DNA from: Flavimaribacter sediminis
GTDB lineage: Bacteria; Pseudomonadota; Alphaproteobacteria; Rhizobiales; Rhizobiaceae
Assembly: GCF_019492055.1 (NCBI RefSeq)
Contig: NZ_JAICBX010000004.1
Span: forward strand, 62,001-126,000
Length of the DNA: 64,000 nt
Direction of reading: 5' to 3'
Each line of letters opens with the position of its first letter. Within the stretch, counting starts at the first letter, position 1. The position numbers were made by a program, and so were the translations under genes. The notes below the pieces were generated by a model, which saw only the letters and a program-made list of their open reading frames with translations, was not told where the DNA came from and made no database searches. Positions 42,836 to 51,321 of this stretch are shown here, piece after piece.

Positions 42836-44767
42836 ATGCAGGTCCGAATTATGCTTGCCGCCAGCGTCTGCGCGCTCATGACCGCAAATCCGTCGGCTGA
42901 GGCGCAGGACAGCGTGACGACCGACGGCGGAACCATAAACGCATCGGCGGTCGAACGATTCTTCAACCAACCCGGCTATTCGCCCTACGCCGGACGGAAC
43001 TATCCTCAACGCCCGCTCTGGGGCGAGATCCACCTGCATACGTCCTGGTCGGCCGATGCGATTGCCGCCGGCACTCGCGTGGGGCCGGACGAGGCGCTGC
43101 AATACGCCAAGGGCCGGGAGATCACCTCCAGCACCGGCCAGAAGGTTAGGCTGTCGCGTCCCTACGATTTCATGATGGTCGCGGACCATTCGGATTCGCT
43201 CGGCGTCATGAGCAATGTGCTCGCGGGCGATCCGAACCTGCTGGCCGATCCGACCCTGAAGAAATGGAGCAACGGCATGAACGCCGGCGGCGCAGCGGCG
43301 ACCACCGTGGTCATGGAAATGATCACGATGCAGGGCGAGGGGACCCTGCCGGAAGCCGTTACCGACAACGACGTCCAGTTCGATATGTGGCGCAAGATGA
43401 CCGAGATCGTGGAAGGTCACAACGATCCGGGCAGTTTCACCGCCCTCATCGGCTATGAATGGACCTCCAATTACGGCGGCGGCAACAACCTGCACCGCAA
43501 CGTCGTCTATCGCGACGGCAAGGACAAGGCCGATATGGTGCGGCCGATGACGACCTACGACAGCGACATTCCCAACAAGTTCTGGGACTGGATGGAGACG
43601 TACGAGGAAAAGACAGGCGGCAGGGTGCTGGCCGTGCCGCACAACGGCAACCTGTCGAACGGTCTGATGTTCGCCCTCGAGACCCCTGACGGCAAGCCGA
43701 TCGACCAGGACTGGGTCGAGGCGCGGGCCCGCTGGGAGCCGCTGGTGGAAGTGACCCAGAGCAAGGGCACCTCGGAACAGCATCCGAGCCTGGCGCCGAG
43801 CGACGAGTTTGCAAACTTCGAGATATGGGACAAGGGCAACCTGAACGTCGTGCCCAAGCAACCCGGCATGATCGAGTTCGAATACGCACGAGAAGCCTTG
43901 AAGCGCGGATTGAAGCTCGAAGACGAGTTTGGAACCAATCCGTTCAAGTTCGGCATGCTCGGCTCGACCGACGATCACACCGGCATTTCCTCGGCGGAGG
44001 AGAACAATTTCTTCGGCAAGTTCCCGGCGAGCGAGCCAGGGCCGGAACGCTCGACCGGAAACGCTTTCGACTTCGAGGGACGCACGGTGAAGGACTGGAA
44101 GCTCGGCGCCTCGGGCCTGACCGCCGTCTGGGCGCCGGAGAACACCCGCGCCTCGATCTGGGACGCGATGAAGCGCAAGGAAGTATACGGCACGACTGGA
44201 TCGCGCATGTTCGTCCGTTTCTTCGGCGGATGGGAGTTCACGCCTGAGGACGCGCTCGGACGCAATCCCGGATCCGTGGGCTACGGCAAGGGCGTGCCGA
44301 TGGGCGGCGATCTGCCGCCGGCGCCCGACGGCGCGACAATTCCGACGTTCCTGGTTGCGGCGCTGAAGGATCCGCTGTCGGGCAATCTCGACCGGATCCA
44401 GATTATCAAGGGCTGGGTGGATGGCGAAGGCGCCATGCACGAGAAGATCCACGACGTCGCCTGGGCCGGGGACCGCGAGCCGGGAGACGACGGAAAAGTG
44501 CCGCTGATCGGCAGCACCGTCGACCTGGAGAACGCCACATGGACCAACACGATTGGCGCGCCGGAGCTGATTACGGTGTGGAGCGATCCGGACTTCGATC
44601 CGGCGCTCAGGGCGTTCTATTACGCCCGCGTCATCGAAATTCCGACGCCGCGCTGGTCCGCCTATGACGCGGCCTATTTCGCGGATTCGGACTTTCCCGA
44701 GGACGCCACGATGACCGTGACCGAACGGGCCTACACCTCGCCGATCTGGTATTCGCCTGGAGGGTGA
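42836..44767 (+). CDS. Exported DUF3604 protein (PHP-like metal-dependent hydrolase)
   Basis: 643 residues. Signal peptide MQVRIMLAASVCALMTANPS with A-E-A-Q cleavage. The N-terminal metal-binding motif GEIHLHTSWSADA resembles the HxH of PHP phosphoesterases; further likely ligands are in YDFMMVADHSDSLGVM, ALIGYEWTSNYGG, VLAVPHNGNLSNGL and GMLGSTDDHTG. Family members are periplasmic and often annotated as DUF3604; a role in phosphonate or polymer breakdown has been proposed but is not shown here. ATG 42836 follows GGGAGGAAATGCA. Convergent with a remnant of a lysR gene that begins 16 bp after its stop. Confidence 0.85.
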   Translation: MQVRIMLAASVCALMTANPSAEAQDSVTTDGGTINASAVERFFNQPGYSPYAGRNYPQRPLWGEIHLHTSWSADAIAAGTRVGPDEALQYAKGREITSSTGQKVRLSRPYDFMMVADHSDSLGVMSNVLAGDPNLLADPTLKKWSNGMNAGGAAATTVVMEMITMQGEGTLPEAVTDNDVQFDMWRKMTEIVEGHNDPGSFTALIGYEWTSNYGGGNNLHRNVVYRDGKDKADMVRPMTTYDSDIPNKFWDWMETYEEKTGGRVLAVPHNGNLSNGLMFALETPDGKPIDQDWVEARARWEPLVEVTQSKGTSEQHPSLAPSDEFANFEIWDKGNLNVVPKQPGMIEFEYAREALKRGLKLEDEFGTNPFKFGMLGSTDDHTGISSAEENNFFGKFPASEPGPERSTGNAFDFEGRTVKDWKLGASGLTAVWAPENTRASIWDAMKRKEVYGTTGSRMFVRFFGGWEFTPEDALGRNPGSVGYGKGVPMGGDLPPAPDGATIPTFLVAALKDPLSGNLDRIQIIKGWVDGEGAMHEKIHDVAWAGDREPGDDGKVPLIGSTVDLENATWTNTIGAPELITVWSDPDFDPALRAFYYARVIEIPTPRWSAYDAAYFADSDFPEDATMTVTERAYTSPIWYSPGG

Positions 44768-44782
44768 GCGAGGGGCCGCCGA

Positions 44783-44860
44783 TCACCCCCCGATCGCCTC
44801 GGCCTCCCATAAGCCTTTCCGGATTAATGTGTGAACCGTCTCGATGACCGTATGGCGCGG
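44783..44860 (-). pseudogene. lysR C-terminal remnant
   Basis: Reverse strand reads PRHTVIETVHTLIRKGLWEA then EAIGG and a stop. The intact LysR at 49109 ends VRDTVIEMIHESIRSGVWDA then EAIGEK. The last 24 codons are thus recognisable at about 70 percent nucleotide identity; nothing upstream is retained. Together with the intact gene end it brackets the 44.9-49.1 kb accessory segment. Confidence 0.82.
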
Positions 44861-44881
44861 AAAAGGGCCGCTCAGCCCTGG

Positions 44882-45538
44882 CTACGCCTGAGGCTGCAGC
44901 CTGAACAGTGACAGGAAATCTTCGGCGGCGGCGATATCGCCGTCGGCATCCACCACTCCTTGTTTTACCAAGGTCTGCAGGGGAATGGCGCCATAGGCCG
45001 CCTTGGCCAACGCGTTTCCGTTTCCGTGGAGCACGAAGGGTGTATCGGGTGTGCGGACCGAAGTTGTTTGCAGCCTGTCTCCGCCCAGTCGCATCTCGAA
45101 CGCCTCGTCACCGAAATCGAACCCGGCCAGCGACTCACGCCCCTGTGCGCGGTCGCGAACGAGGGTGACTCCCATCGAAATCATCAAGGCCGAGGGACTG
45201 ATGAAACGCGAGGGATCGTGATCCGGCACGGTCAACGCCCATCGGCAGAGCGCCTCCAGGACCGGGAGAAGATCGCGCCCGACCTCGGTCAGAGCATAGA
45301 CGCCGAGGCGTTCGTCGTGATCGATCACTCCCGCCTGCACGAGTTGCGCCAGACGCCCCGTAAGCACACTCGCGGTGACGCCCGGCAGCCCGGCCCGAAT
45401 CATCTGGAAGCGTTTGGGCGCAAACATCAGTTCGCGGACCACCAGCAGCGCCCAGCGGTCCCCGATCAGGTTGAGCGCATGGGCCGCAAGACAGCCCTCA
45501 TCATACCGGATGCGCGTGTCTTTTGCCTGTTTAATCAT
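44882..45538 (-). CDS. HxlR-family transcriptional regulator with C-terminal sterol-carrier-like domain
   Basis: 218 residues. The N-terminal winged helix reads GCLAAHALNLIGDRWALLVV, RELMFAPKRFQMIRAGLPGV, and LTGRLAQLVQAGVIDHDERL, the HxlR motif. A C-terminal 110 residues (SPSALMISMGVTLVRDRAQG, RLGGDRLQTTSVRTPDTPFV) look like the SCP2-like domain seen in a subset of these regulators. Divergent from the DUF1428 gene at 45636; the 97-bp AT-rich gap contains ACTG-T-CAGT (45547-45555), a plausible operator. It likely controls that neighbour. Confidence 0.85.
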   Translation of the reverse strand: MIKQAKDTRIRYDEGCLAAHALNLIGDRWALLVVRELMFAPKRFQMIRAGLPGVTASVLTGRLAQLVQAGVIDHDERLGVYALTEVGRDLLPVLEALCRWALTVPDHDPSRFISPSALMISMGVTLVRDRAQGRESLAGFDFGDEAFEMRLGGDRLQTTSVRTPDTPFVLHGNGNALAKAAYGAIPLQTLVKQGVVDADGDIAAAEDFLSLFRLQPQA

Positions 45539-45635
45539 ATTAACATACTGTCAGTTGTTTTTTAATACTAACTCTGGCAGGCTGAGATCGCAAGCGGAAA
45601 TCACCCGCTCCGAGATCCATGAGAAGGAATATTGC

Positions 45636-46361
45636 ATGACTTACATCACAGGCGCGGTTGCGGCCGTACCGACCGCCAACAAAGGCAAATACGTGGACTA
45701 TGTCGCAGCCGTCTGGCCGCTGTTCCAGTCCTACGGCGCCAGCCGGATGGTCGAGACCTGGGGCGCGGATGTGCCCAAGGGCAAGGTTACGGATTTCTAT
45801 GGCGCTGTGGACGCCGAGGACGGAGAAACGATCGTTTTCTCCTGGATCGAATGGCCGGACAAGGCGACGGCCGACGCCTCCTGGCAAAAGATGCAGGATG
45901 ATCCGGCAATGAAAGAATTGCCAGAGATGCCCTTTGACGGCAGTCGCATGATATTTGGCGGGTTCGCTCCGGTCTACGAGGGCGGAACGCGCGCTGCTGC
46001 GGGATACTATCAGGGGTTTCTGCTGGCTGTTCCGGAAAGCAACAAGGCGCTTTATACCGAAATGGCCGACGAGGGCTGGAAAATGTTTGAAAAATACGGC
46101 GCCACCGGCATGGTCGAAGGCTGGGGAGAAGACGTGCCCCGCGGAAAGGTCACGGACTTCTACCGCGCGACCAGAGCCGAACCGGGCGAGGTCGCGATGT
46201 TCAGTTGGGTGGCCTGGCCCGATCGCGCCACCTGCGACAAGGCCTCCAAAGCGATGGAAGCCGAAATGGGCGATATGGACATGTCCCGGATGCCCTTCGA
46301 CGGCATGCGGATGATGTGGGCGGGATTCGAGCCTCTGTTCGATTCAGCGACGGCTGGCTGA
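45636..46361 (+). CDS. Tandem DUF1428 protein (two dimeric alpha-beta barrel domains)
   Basis: 241 residues made of two repeats of about 115 residues: AAVPTANKGKYVDYVAAVWP with LFQSYGASRMVETWGADVPK, then LAVPESNKALYTEMADEGWK with MFEKYGATGMVEGWGEDVPR. Each ends in a MPFDGSRM/MPFDGMRM segment. DUF1428 proteins (relatives of YbaA) are single-domain; the internal duplication gives a built-in dimer. Function unknown. ATG 45636 has AGAAGGAAT before it. Regulated probably by the adjacent HxlR protein. Confidence 0.85.
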   Translation: MTYITGAVAAVPTANKGKYVDYVAAVWPLFQSYGASRMVETWGADVPKGKVTDFYGAVDAEDGETIVFSWIEWPDKATADASWQKMQDDPAMKELPEMPFDGSRMIFGGFAPVYEGGTRAAAGYYQGFLLAVPESNKALYTEMADEGWKMFEKYGATGMVEGWGEDVPRGKVTDFYRATRAEPGEVAMFSWVAWPDRATCDKASKAMEAEMGDMDMSRMPFDGMRMMWAGFEPLFDSATAG

Positions 46362-46372
46362 GACAGGCGCTG

Positions 46373-46615
46373 ATGCGCAATCTTAACTGTGTGCAGATAA
46401 CCAAACGGGAAGCCGACCTGGAGGCGCGCAACCGGAAGGCCGAAGAGGTCATCAATTCGAACAGGACGCGGAACCAGGTCGGCGGATATCTCGGCGCACT
46501 CTACGTGGCTCCGGTCGTTGCGATTGAAATCGACGAGGATCGGAAGGCGCAGATCGACAAGAATCAGCGTGAAGTCGACCAACTCAAGCAGTTGCAGCGG
46601 GTGAAGCGCTGTTAG
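46373..46615 (+). CDS. Small hypothetical protein, probably N-terminally truncated lipoprotein
   Basis: 80 residues: ITKREADLEARNRKAEEVIN, then hydrophobic GGYLGALYVAPVVAIEIDED, then NQREVDQLKQLQRVKRC. This charged-coil / membrane-like / charged-coil layout with a C-terminal RVKRC is seen in small alphaproteobacterial envelope lipoproteins whose N-terminal signal and lipobox precede the coil. Here no signal peptide remains, and the start lies 12 bp after the DUF1428 stop, so the front of the gene appears lost. A chance or remnant frame is possible. Confidence 0.4.
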   Translation: MRNLNCVQITKREADLEARNRKAEEVINSNRTRNQVGGYLGALYVAPVVAIEIDEDRKAQIDKNQREVDQLKQLQRVKRC

Positions 46616-46825
46616 GGTCGGAGGCGGCAACGTTTCTTGCAATTGTGATTGTTGGTGTTGAGGGTGCGTCTGATGGATTCCTAATGCTGCGCCTGCCAGC
46701 TTGCGGAGGTCGGCTGTCCGTTGAATTCCATATTGGATGCGAACGCATGTACGCATTCTTGAAGGATCGTCGCGAGTAAATTACTCAAAGCAGAAGCAAA
46801 TATAGACTATGATATCGGACAGCCG

Positions 46826-48130
46826 ATGATTAGATCCATCACACCCAAATACGCCACAGAAGCAGCGAATACGACGATCGATTTGGGATCAGCTGCAGTA
46901 GAACTTCGAGTTGCTTCCAAGATTGTTTTCGGTTCAGGCAGGGCCCGCCTCGAAATGACTGACAAGGAGCGCGTCGTTGTCGAAGTGGAGACCAGTGTAG
47001 AAGGTCTCATAATGAGTAATAATCCAAAGCTTCAATTGAAGTTTGGATTACATGGCCAGTTCATCCCAGTAATATGTTTTGAAACAAAAATTAACAACAA
47101 TGGTGTGTCGCTTCGTGTGATGGCGAAGGGAACGACTTTCACACTGGGTCGTGACGGCCGTAAGCGTTTAACATCAGCAACTCTTCACGTCCTCAATTTT
47201 CCAGAGTTTTTTTGCGTCGGTGAAACAAGCAGCGATCTTCGCCATCAAGGACGGCGACTAGGACGAGTTTTTTTGAAAAGCTTGCAGTGGGTTGTCGAAC
47301 TACAGGCGCTTCCTTCGACGAACACAGTCATTAAAGAACTTAAAGAGAGTGGCGGTAATGCGATTACCCACATAGCCAGTGTGACACGGGCTGACAATAG
47401 TACATTTAGCTGCAAAGAGCTCGATACGATAGTTCATGATTTATATAGGTTTTTGTCGTTTGCACGAGGCGCTTGGACGCCGGTTTTCGGTGTGATTGGT
47501 TATGATCGAAACGGCACGGAGACCTACTTGGACTGGAGTCAACGCATTTCATCTCCTTGGACATCGTGTCAAAGTTGGTTCGATGTCCATCACGGAGAAA
47601 CGCTTGCAGTGGCATTTCCCGGTTTCGTAAGGCTTATGCGCCATCCAAAACTTTCGAATGCCTGCCATGCTGCTCTTTACTGGTACCTCCGAAGCAATCG
47701 AGCGGGTGACGGTGTTGGAGTTGACGGTGGACTAATACTTTCCCAAGCAGCGCTCGAAGGTTTATCTGCCTCTGTTTTAAGTAACGCAGGCATTATTCTT
47801 CCTAAAAAATCAAAAGCGGCTGGAAAAATTCGAGCTGCCTGCAACAATTTAAAGATTAAGACGGCCATCCCGAGTTCCAGTAAGAGATTAGGAAAATGGC
47901 AGCGGCAAGGTGCGTTTTCGGATGGACCGGAAGCAGTAACGAAACTGCGCAACGAGCTTGTTCATCCGGAACGACGGCTTGCTGGGAAACTACCATCGGC
48001 ATTCCCTGAAGCGTGGCAGCTTGCACAGTGGTACATTGAGGTCATTTTGCTTAGGCTTTGTGAGTACAAAGGAAGCTATTCTCACCGTTTGAGGGCCAAG
48101 TGGGTTGGTGAGGTGCAGCGGTTTCCGTAG
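46826..48130 (+). CDS. HEPN-like protein of accessory origin
   Basis: 434 residues, markedly more A+T-rich than its neighbours, which suggests transfer. The N-terminal half is beta-rich (LRVASKIVFGSGRARLEMTD, VRVMAKGTTFTLG-type strands), recalling the ApeA-type N-terminal domain found before HEPN domains. The C-terminal part is helical and holds KLRNELVHPERR, with R375-N-x-x-x-H380, the catalytic R-x4-6-H motif of HEPN ribonucleases, and a second helix AWQLAQWYIEVILLRLCEYK. HEPN proteins commonly act as RNases in abortive-infection and toxin systems; this assignment is by motif and layout only. It is followed 184 bp later by a Fic toxin pair. Confidence 0.6.
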   Translation: MIRSITPKYATEAANTTIDLGSAAVELRVASKIVFGSGRARLEMTDKERVVVEVETSVEGLIMSNNPKLQLKFGLHGQFIPVICFETKINNNGVSLRVMAKGTTFTLGRDGRKRLTSATLHVLNFPEFFCVGETSSDLRHQGRRLGRVFLKSLQWVVELQALPSTNTVIKELKESGGNAITHIASVTRADNSTFSCKELDTIVHDLYRFLSFARGAWTPVFGVIGYDRNGTETYLDWSQRISSPWTSCQSWFDVHHGETLAVAFPGFVRLMRHPKLSNACHAALYWYLRSNRAGDGVGVDGGLILSQAALEGLSASVLSNAGIILPKKSKAAGKIRAACNNLKIKTAIPSSSKRLGKWQRQGAFSDGPEAVTKLRNELVHPERRLAGKLPSAFPEAWQLAQWYIEVILLRLCEYKGSYSHRLRAKWVGEVQRFP

Positions 48131-48314
48131 TACCTCACTACATTACACGCCTTTTTCGGCAAATGACTGCTGTCAGAACTTAGTGAAAGTTTCCTGTTGA
48201 GATGGAATTTGGCAATGCAGTGTCCTCTAATCTGCATATTCTCTTCACGCGCTTCCGATGCAAATTCGGTTAAAGATATAGGCAACCGTTCGGATAAAGT
48301 GGTATAGTGCAACT

Positions 48315-48509
48315 ATGACAACAAACCCGAAAATTCAGCGTTCCGCGATCACGAAGCCGATTGGCCGGAGCAAAGCCGCAAAGTTTGCTGCAATTGAGGG
48401 CGTCACTGTCAACCAGCGCTCTTACGAGATATCGCAGAAAGCTGCTTCTGCTGGTCTGCGCGGCGATGCTTACCGCGCAGAGATCAAAAAGGCCTTCACC
48501 AAAAGCTAG
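48315..48509 (+). CDS. Fic-associated antitoxin, copy 1 (VbhA-like)
   Basis: 64 residues, located 3 bp before a Fic gene. RSKAAKFAAIEGVTVNQRS is the candidate inhibitory helix: VbhA-type antitoxins use [S/T]-x3-E-[G/N] to block ATP binding. Here the E-G is present in KFAAIEG, but the Ser/Thr position is Phe. The C-terminal half (SAGLRGDAYRAEIKKAF) is conserved in copy 2 (SGGQSGDAYRTAITMAF). Expected to bind and silence the Fic protein. The ATG at 48315 has a poor ribosome site. Confidence 0.75.
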   Translation: MTTNPKIQRSAITKPIGRSKAAKFAAIEGVTVNQRSYEISQKAASAGLRGDAYRAEIKKAFTKS

Positions 48510-48512
48510 CAT

Positions 48513-49094
48513 GTGGTGCGGTACAACGCGACAGAAGATCCACTCTGTTATCCTGGCACGCAAGTTCTGCGAAACAAGTCCGGAATCAGGACTCAGGATG
48601 AGCTGGAGCAATTCGAGCAATTGATGTTTGGTTCCCGGGCTGAAGAAGAGTTGCCCAGCGGAAAACTCGATTTCGAACATTACTGCGCCATTCACCATCA
48701 CTTTTTTCAGGACGTGTATGATTGGGCGGGCGAAATCCGAACGATCAGAACTGGCAAAGGAAACAATTGGTTCTGCTATCCAGAGCATATCAATAGGCAG
48801 GCCAGCGACCTGTTCGCTCAGCTTGCCGACAAGAAGCATCTCACAGCCGACACGGGGACCAAAAGAAAATTCGCTGTAGAAGCAGCCTGGTTTTTGTCCG
48901 AAGTCAACGCCATCCATCCGTTTCGTGAAGGCAACGGTCGTATTCAAATGGTTTTCTTGACGATGCTGGCGCGCAACGCTGGATACGATCTAATAGAGGA
49001 AATGGTCAAACCGGGACCATTCCTCACCGCAATGATCCTCAGCTTCACGGGCGATTGCGGTCCGCTCACTGACCAAATCGAAGGTCTGCTTTAG
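48513..49094 (+). CDS. Fic/DOC family AMP-transferase-like toxin, copy 1
   Basis: 193 residues. Fic motif HPFREGNGR at 135-143, with catalytic H135 and the anion-binding Arg R143; in the usual HxFx[DE]GNGRxxR pattern the last Arg is at position 146, but here it is Met. The Fic flap and core are seen in YDWAGEIRTIRTGKGNNWFC and FLSEVNAIHPFREGNGRIQM. Fic enzymes AMPylate targets such as gyrase and topoisomerase IV; lack of the second Arg may alter nucleotide use. GTG 48513 begins MVRYN as in copy 2. Transcribed with the antitoxin 3 bp upstream. Confidence 0.9.
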   Translation: MVRYNATEDPLCYPGTQVLRNKSGIRTQDELEQFEQLMFGSRAEEELPSGKLDFEHYCAIHHHFFQDVYDWAGEIRTIRTGKGNNWFCYPEHINRQASDLFAQLADKKHLTADTGTKRKFAVEAAWFLSEVNAIHPFREGNGRIQMVFLTMLARNAGYDLIEEMVKPGPFLTAMILSFTGDCGPLTDQIEGLL

Positions 49095-49108
49095 CGGATT
49101 TACTCCGC

Positions 49109-50041
49109 TCATTTTTCCCCGATCGCCTCGGCGTCCCATACGCCGCTTCGGATGGACTCGTGGATCATCTCGATGACCGTGTCGCGGACTGTTTCGATGG
49201 CGAAGCTGGCGCGGCGTTGGGTGAGCTCGCAGACATAGAGGGTGCGTTTGAGCTCCGGTTCGATGATCGGGCGGGCGTGAATGTCGGCTTCGGCGATCAG
49301 GTCGCCCATGAAGAGGCGGGTGCCGATGACGCAGCCGAGGCCGGCGCGGATCGCGCCCGCTATGGCGTAGACCGAATTCATCTGCAGACGCGCGCGCGCC
49401 TCGAGCTGCTTCAGCAGGACCGCGTCGTCGAGCTGCGCCCGCGCGAAAACGCCATGCCGCAGCATGATGACCGGCAGCTCCAGCATTTCGCGAAAGCGGA
49501 TCGGCGCCTCCGTGTCGCCGATGATCGCGCGCTTGCCGACGCAGACCATGCTTTCCTCCAGCACCGGCCAGGTTCGCAGCCGCGTATCGGAGGGCGGATT
49601 GTAAATGAGCGCCAGATCCACCTCCGTCGACAGGAGGTGTTTCAGCGTCGCCCCTGACAGACTTTCCGAGATCGACAATCTCAACTTCGGATGTTCGGAC
49701 AGCATCCGCTCGATCAGCGGCACGCCGATCGCCTTGACGCCTGAATGCGCCATGCCGATGGCGACGTCGCCGGAGACTTCCCGGCCGCTGATCCGCAGGT
49801 CTTCCCGCGCAGCGTCGATCGCGCGCAGAATACTGCGCGCATGGTCATACAGCCGTTCTCCGGACGCCGTTGGACGCAGGCCGCGCGACTTGCGATCGAA
49901 CAGACGCGTGTCCAGCTCCGCCTCGAGATTGGAAAGGTGATGGCTTAACGCCGAAACCGCAACATTGAGTTGAATCGAGGCTTTCGAGAGGGTTCCCGAT
50001 TCGTATATGGTCGCGAAGTAGTGCAGCTGTTTCGAGTTCAT
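49109..50041 (-). CDS. LysR-family transcriptional regulator
   Basis: 310 residues. N-terminal HTH: LHYFATIYESGTLSKASIQL and VAVSALSHHLSNLEAELDTR with LFDRKSRGLRPTASGERLYD. C-terminal periplasmic-binding-like effector domain (about 90-300). Its divergent partner, the CoA-transferase to TRAP operon at 50137, is the probable target, with the effector likely a substrate of that operon. The stop at 49109 lies 14 bp from the Fic1 stop, and its last codons are duplicated at 44783. Confidence 0.93.
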   Translation of the reverse strand: MNSKQLHYFATIYESGTLSKASIQLNVAVSALSHHLSNLEAELDTRLFDRKSRGLRPTASGERLYDHARSILRAIDAAREDLRISGREVSGDVAIGMAHSGVKAIGVPLIERMLSEHPKLRLSISESLSGATLKHLLSTEVDLALIYNPPSDTRLRTWPVLEESMVCVGKRAIIGDTEAPIRFREMLELPVIMLRHGVFARAQLDDAVLLKQLEARARLQMNSVYAIAGAIRAGLGCVIGTRLFMGDLIAEADIHARPIIEPELKRTLYVCELTQRRASFAIETVRDTVIEMIHESIRSGVWDAEAIGEK

Positions 50042-50136
50042 GATTTCCAGATTTTCGAAAGCAAACTTGAATTCTTTATAATTTTAGAAACCGGCGATCA
50101 ATGCTACGCCCTTGAGCGAGCCCCGGGAGCAGGACA

Positions 50137-51321
50137 ATGGACCGATCGGAAGAACCGCTTGAAGGCATCCGCGTCGTCGAGATGAGCCACATGATCATGG
50201 GTCCGTCCTGCGGCATGTTCCTGGCGTTTCTCGGCGCCGAGGTGATCAAGGTCGAGCCGCCGGAGGGCGACAAGACCCGCAGCCTGACCGGCATGGGCCG
50301 GGGTTTCTTTCCGACCTTCAATCGCGGCAAGAAATCGGTCGCGCTCGATCTTGGGACAGAAGCCGGACGCGCGGCGCTCGACAAGCTGCTGGCGACGGCG
50401 GATGTGTTTGTCGAGAACTTTCGCGACGTGTCGCTTCAAAAAATGGGATTTGCGCCCGACATGCTGAGGGCCAAGTATCCGAAGCTGATCGTAGCCTCCT
50501 GCAAGGGGTTCCTGCACGGGCCGTACCAGGACCGCACGGCGCTGGACGAGGTCGTGCAGATGATGACGGGTCTCGCCTACATGACCGGCCCGACCGGCCG
50601 GCCGCTGCGGATCGGTTCGTCGGCCAACGACATCATGGCCGGTCTGTTCGGCGCGCTGTCGGTGCTGGGCGCGCTGATGCAGCGCCAGAAAGACGGCGAG
50701 GGCCACGCGATCCGCATCGGTTTGTTCGAAAATTCGCTGCTGCTCGTCGCCCAGCATATGGTGCAGTACGAAATTGAGGGCAGGGAGGCGCCGCCGATGC
50801 CCGAACGCGATTTCAGCTGGCCGGTCTATGACATTTTCGACACCGATCACGGACGGCAGATCTTCGTGGGCGCGGTGACCGAGCACCAGTGGGAGAAGCT
50901 GTGCCGGATCCTCGGGCTGGAGCAGCTTCTGGACGATCCGCGCCTGCAATCGCGCATGGACCAGATCGACAACCGTTCCTGGACCCTTCCGATTTTCGCC
51001 GAAGCCATCGCCGGCCGCCGCTATGACGACCTGGTAAAGGCTTTCGAGGATGCGGGACTGCCGTTCTCGCCGATCAACCGGCCGGCAGAAATGTTCGACG
51101 ATACGCATGTGAACAGGCCCGGCGGGCTTTTGACCACCACCATGCCCGACGGGCAGAGTTTCCGCGCGCCGGCGTTGCCATACGAGGTCGACGGTAATAC
51201 GCCGGGGCCGGACAATCCGGATCTGGCGGAAATCGGACGGGATACCGACGCGGTGCTGTCTGCTCTCGGCCTGACTGCGCAAGAAGTCGCGGCCGCGCAG
51301 GGCAAGAAGGACGCGGCATGA
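50137..51321 (+). CDS. CaiB/BaiF-type (family III) CoA-transferase
   Basis: 394 residues. Family III CoA-transferase: LEGIRVVEMSHMIMGPSCGM at the N-terminus, EVIKVEPPEGDKTR, NRGKKSVALDLGTEAGRAAL and the catalytic Asp D137 in QDRTALDEVVQMMTG. These enzymes move CoA between carboxylic acids through a glutamyl/aspartyl anhydride. Its stop overlaps the lyase gene (ATGA), so the two act together: activation of an acid to its CoA ester, then cleavage. First gene of the LysR-controlled operon. Confidence 0.92.
   Translation: MDRSEEPLEGIRVVEMSHMIMGPSCGMFLAFLGAEVIKVEPPEGDKTRSLTGMGRGFFPTFNRGKKSVALDLGTEAGRAALDKLLATADVFVENFRDVSLQKMGFAPDMLRAKYPKLIVASCKGFLHGPYQDRTALDEVVQMMTGLAYMTGPTGRPLRIGSSANDIMAGLFGALSVLGALMQRQKDGEGHAIRIGLFENSLLLVAQHMVQYEIEGREAPPMPERDFSWPVYDIFDTDHGRQIFVGAVTEHQWEKLCRILGLEQLLDDPRLQSRMDQIDNRSWTLPIFAEAIAGRRYDDLVKAFEDAGLPFSPINRPAEMFDDTHVNRPGGLLTTTMPDGQSFRAPALPYEVDGNTPGPDNPDLAEIGRDTDAVLSALGLTAQEVAAAQGKKDAA

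Noticed and set aside
42731-44452. Long antisense ORF over DUF3604 and an upstream extension of its frame
   Set aside because: Antisense shadow; the extension to 42731 runs over the promoter area while ATG 42836 has the ribosome site and signal peptide.
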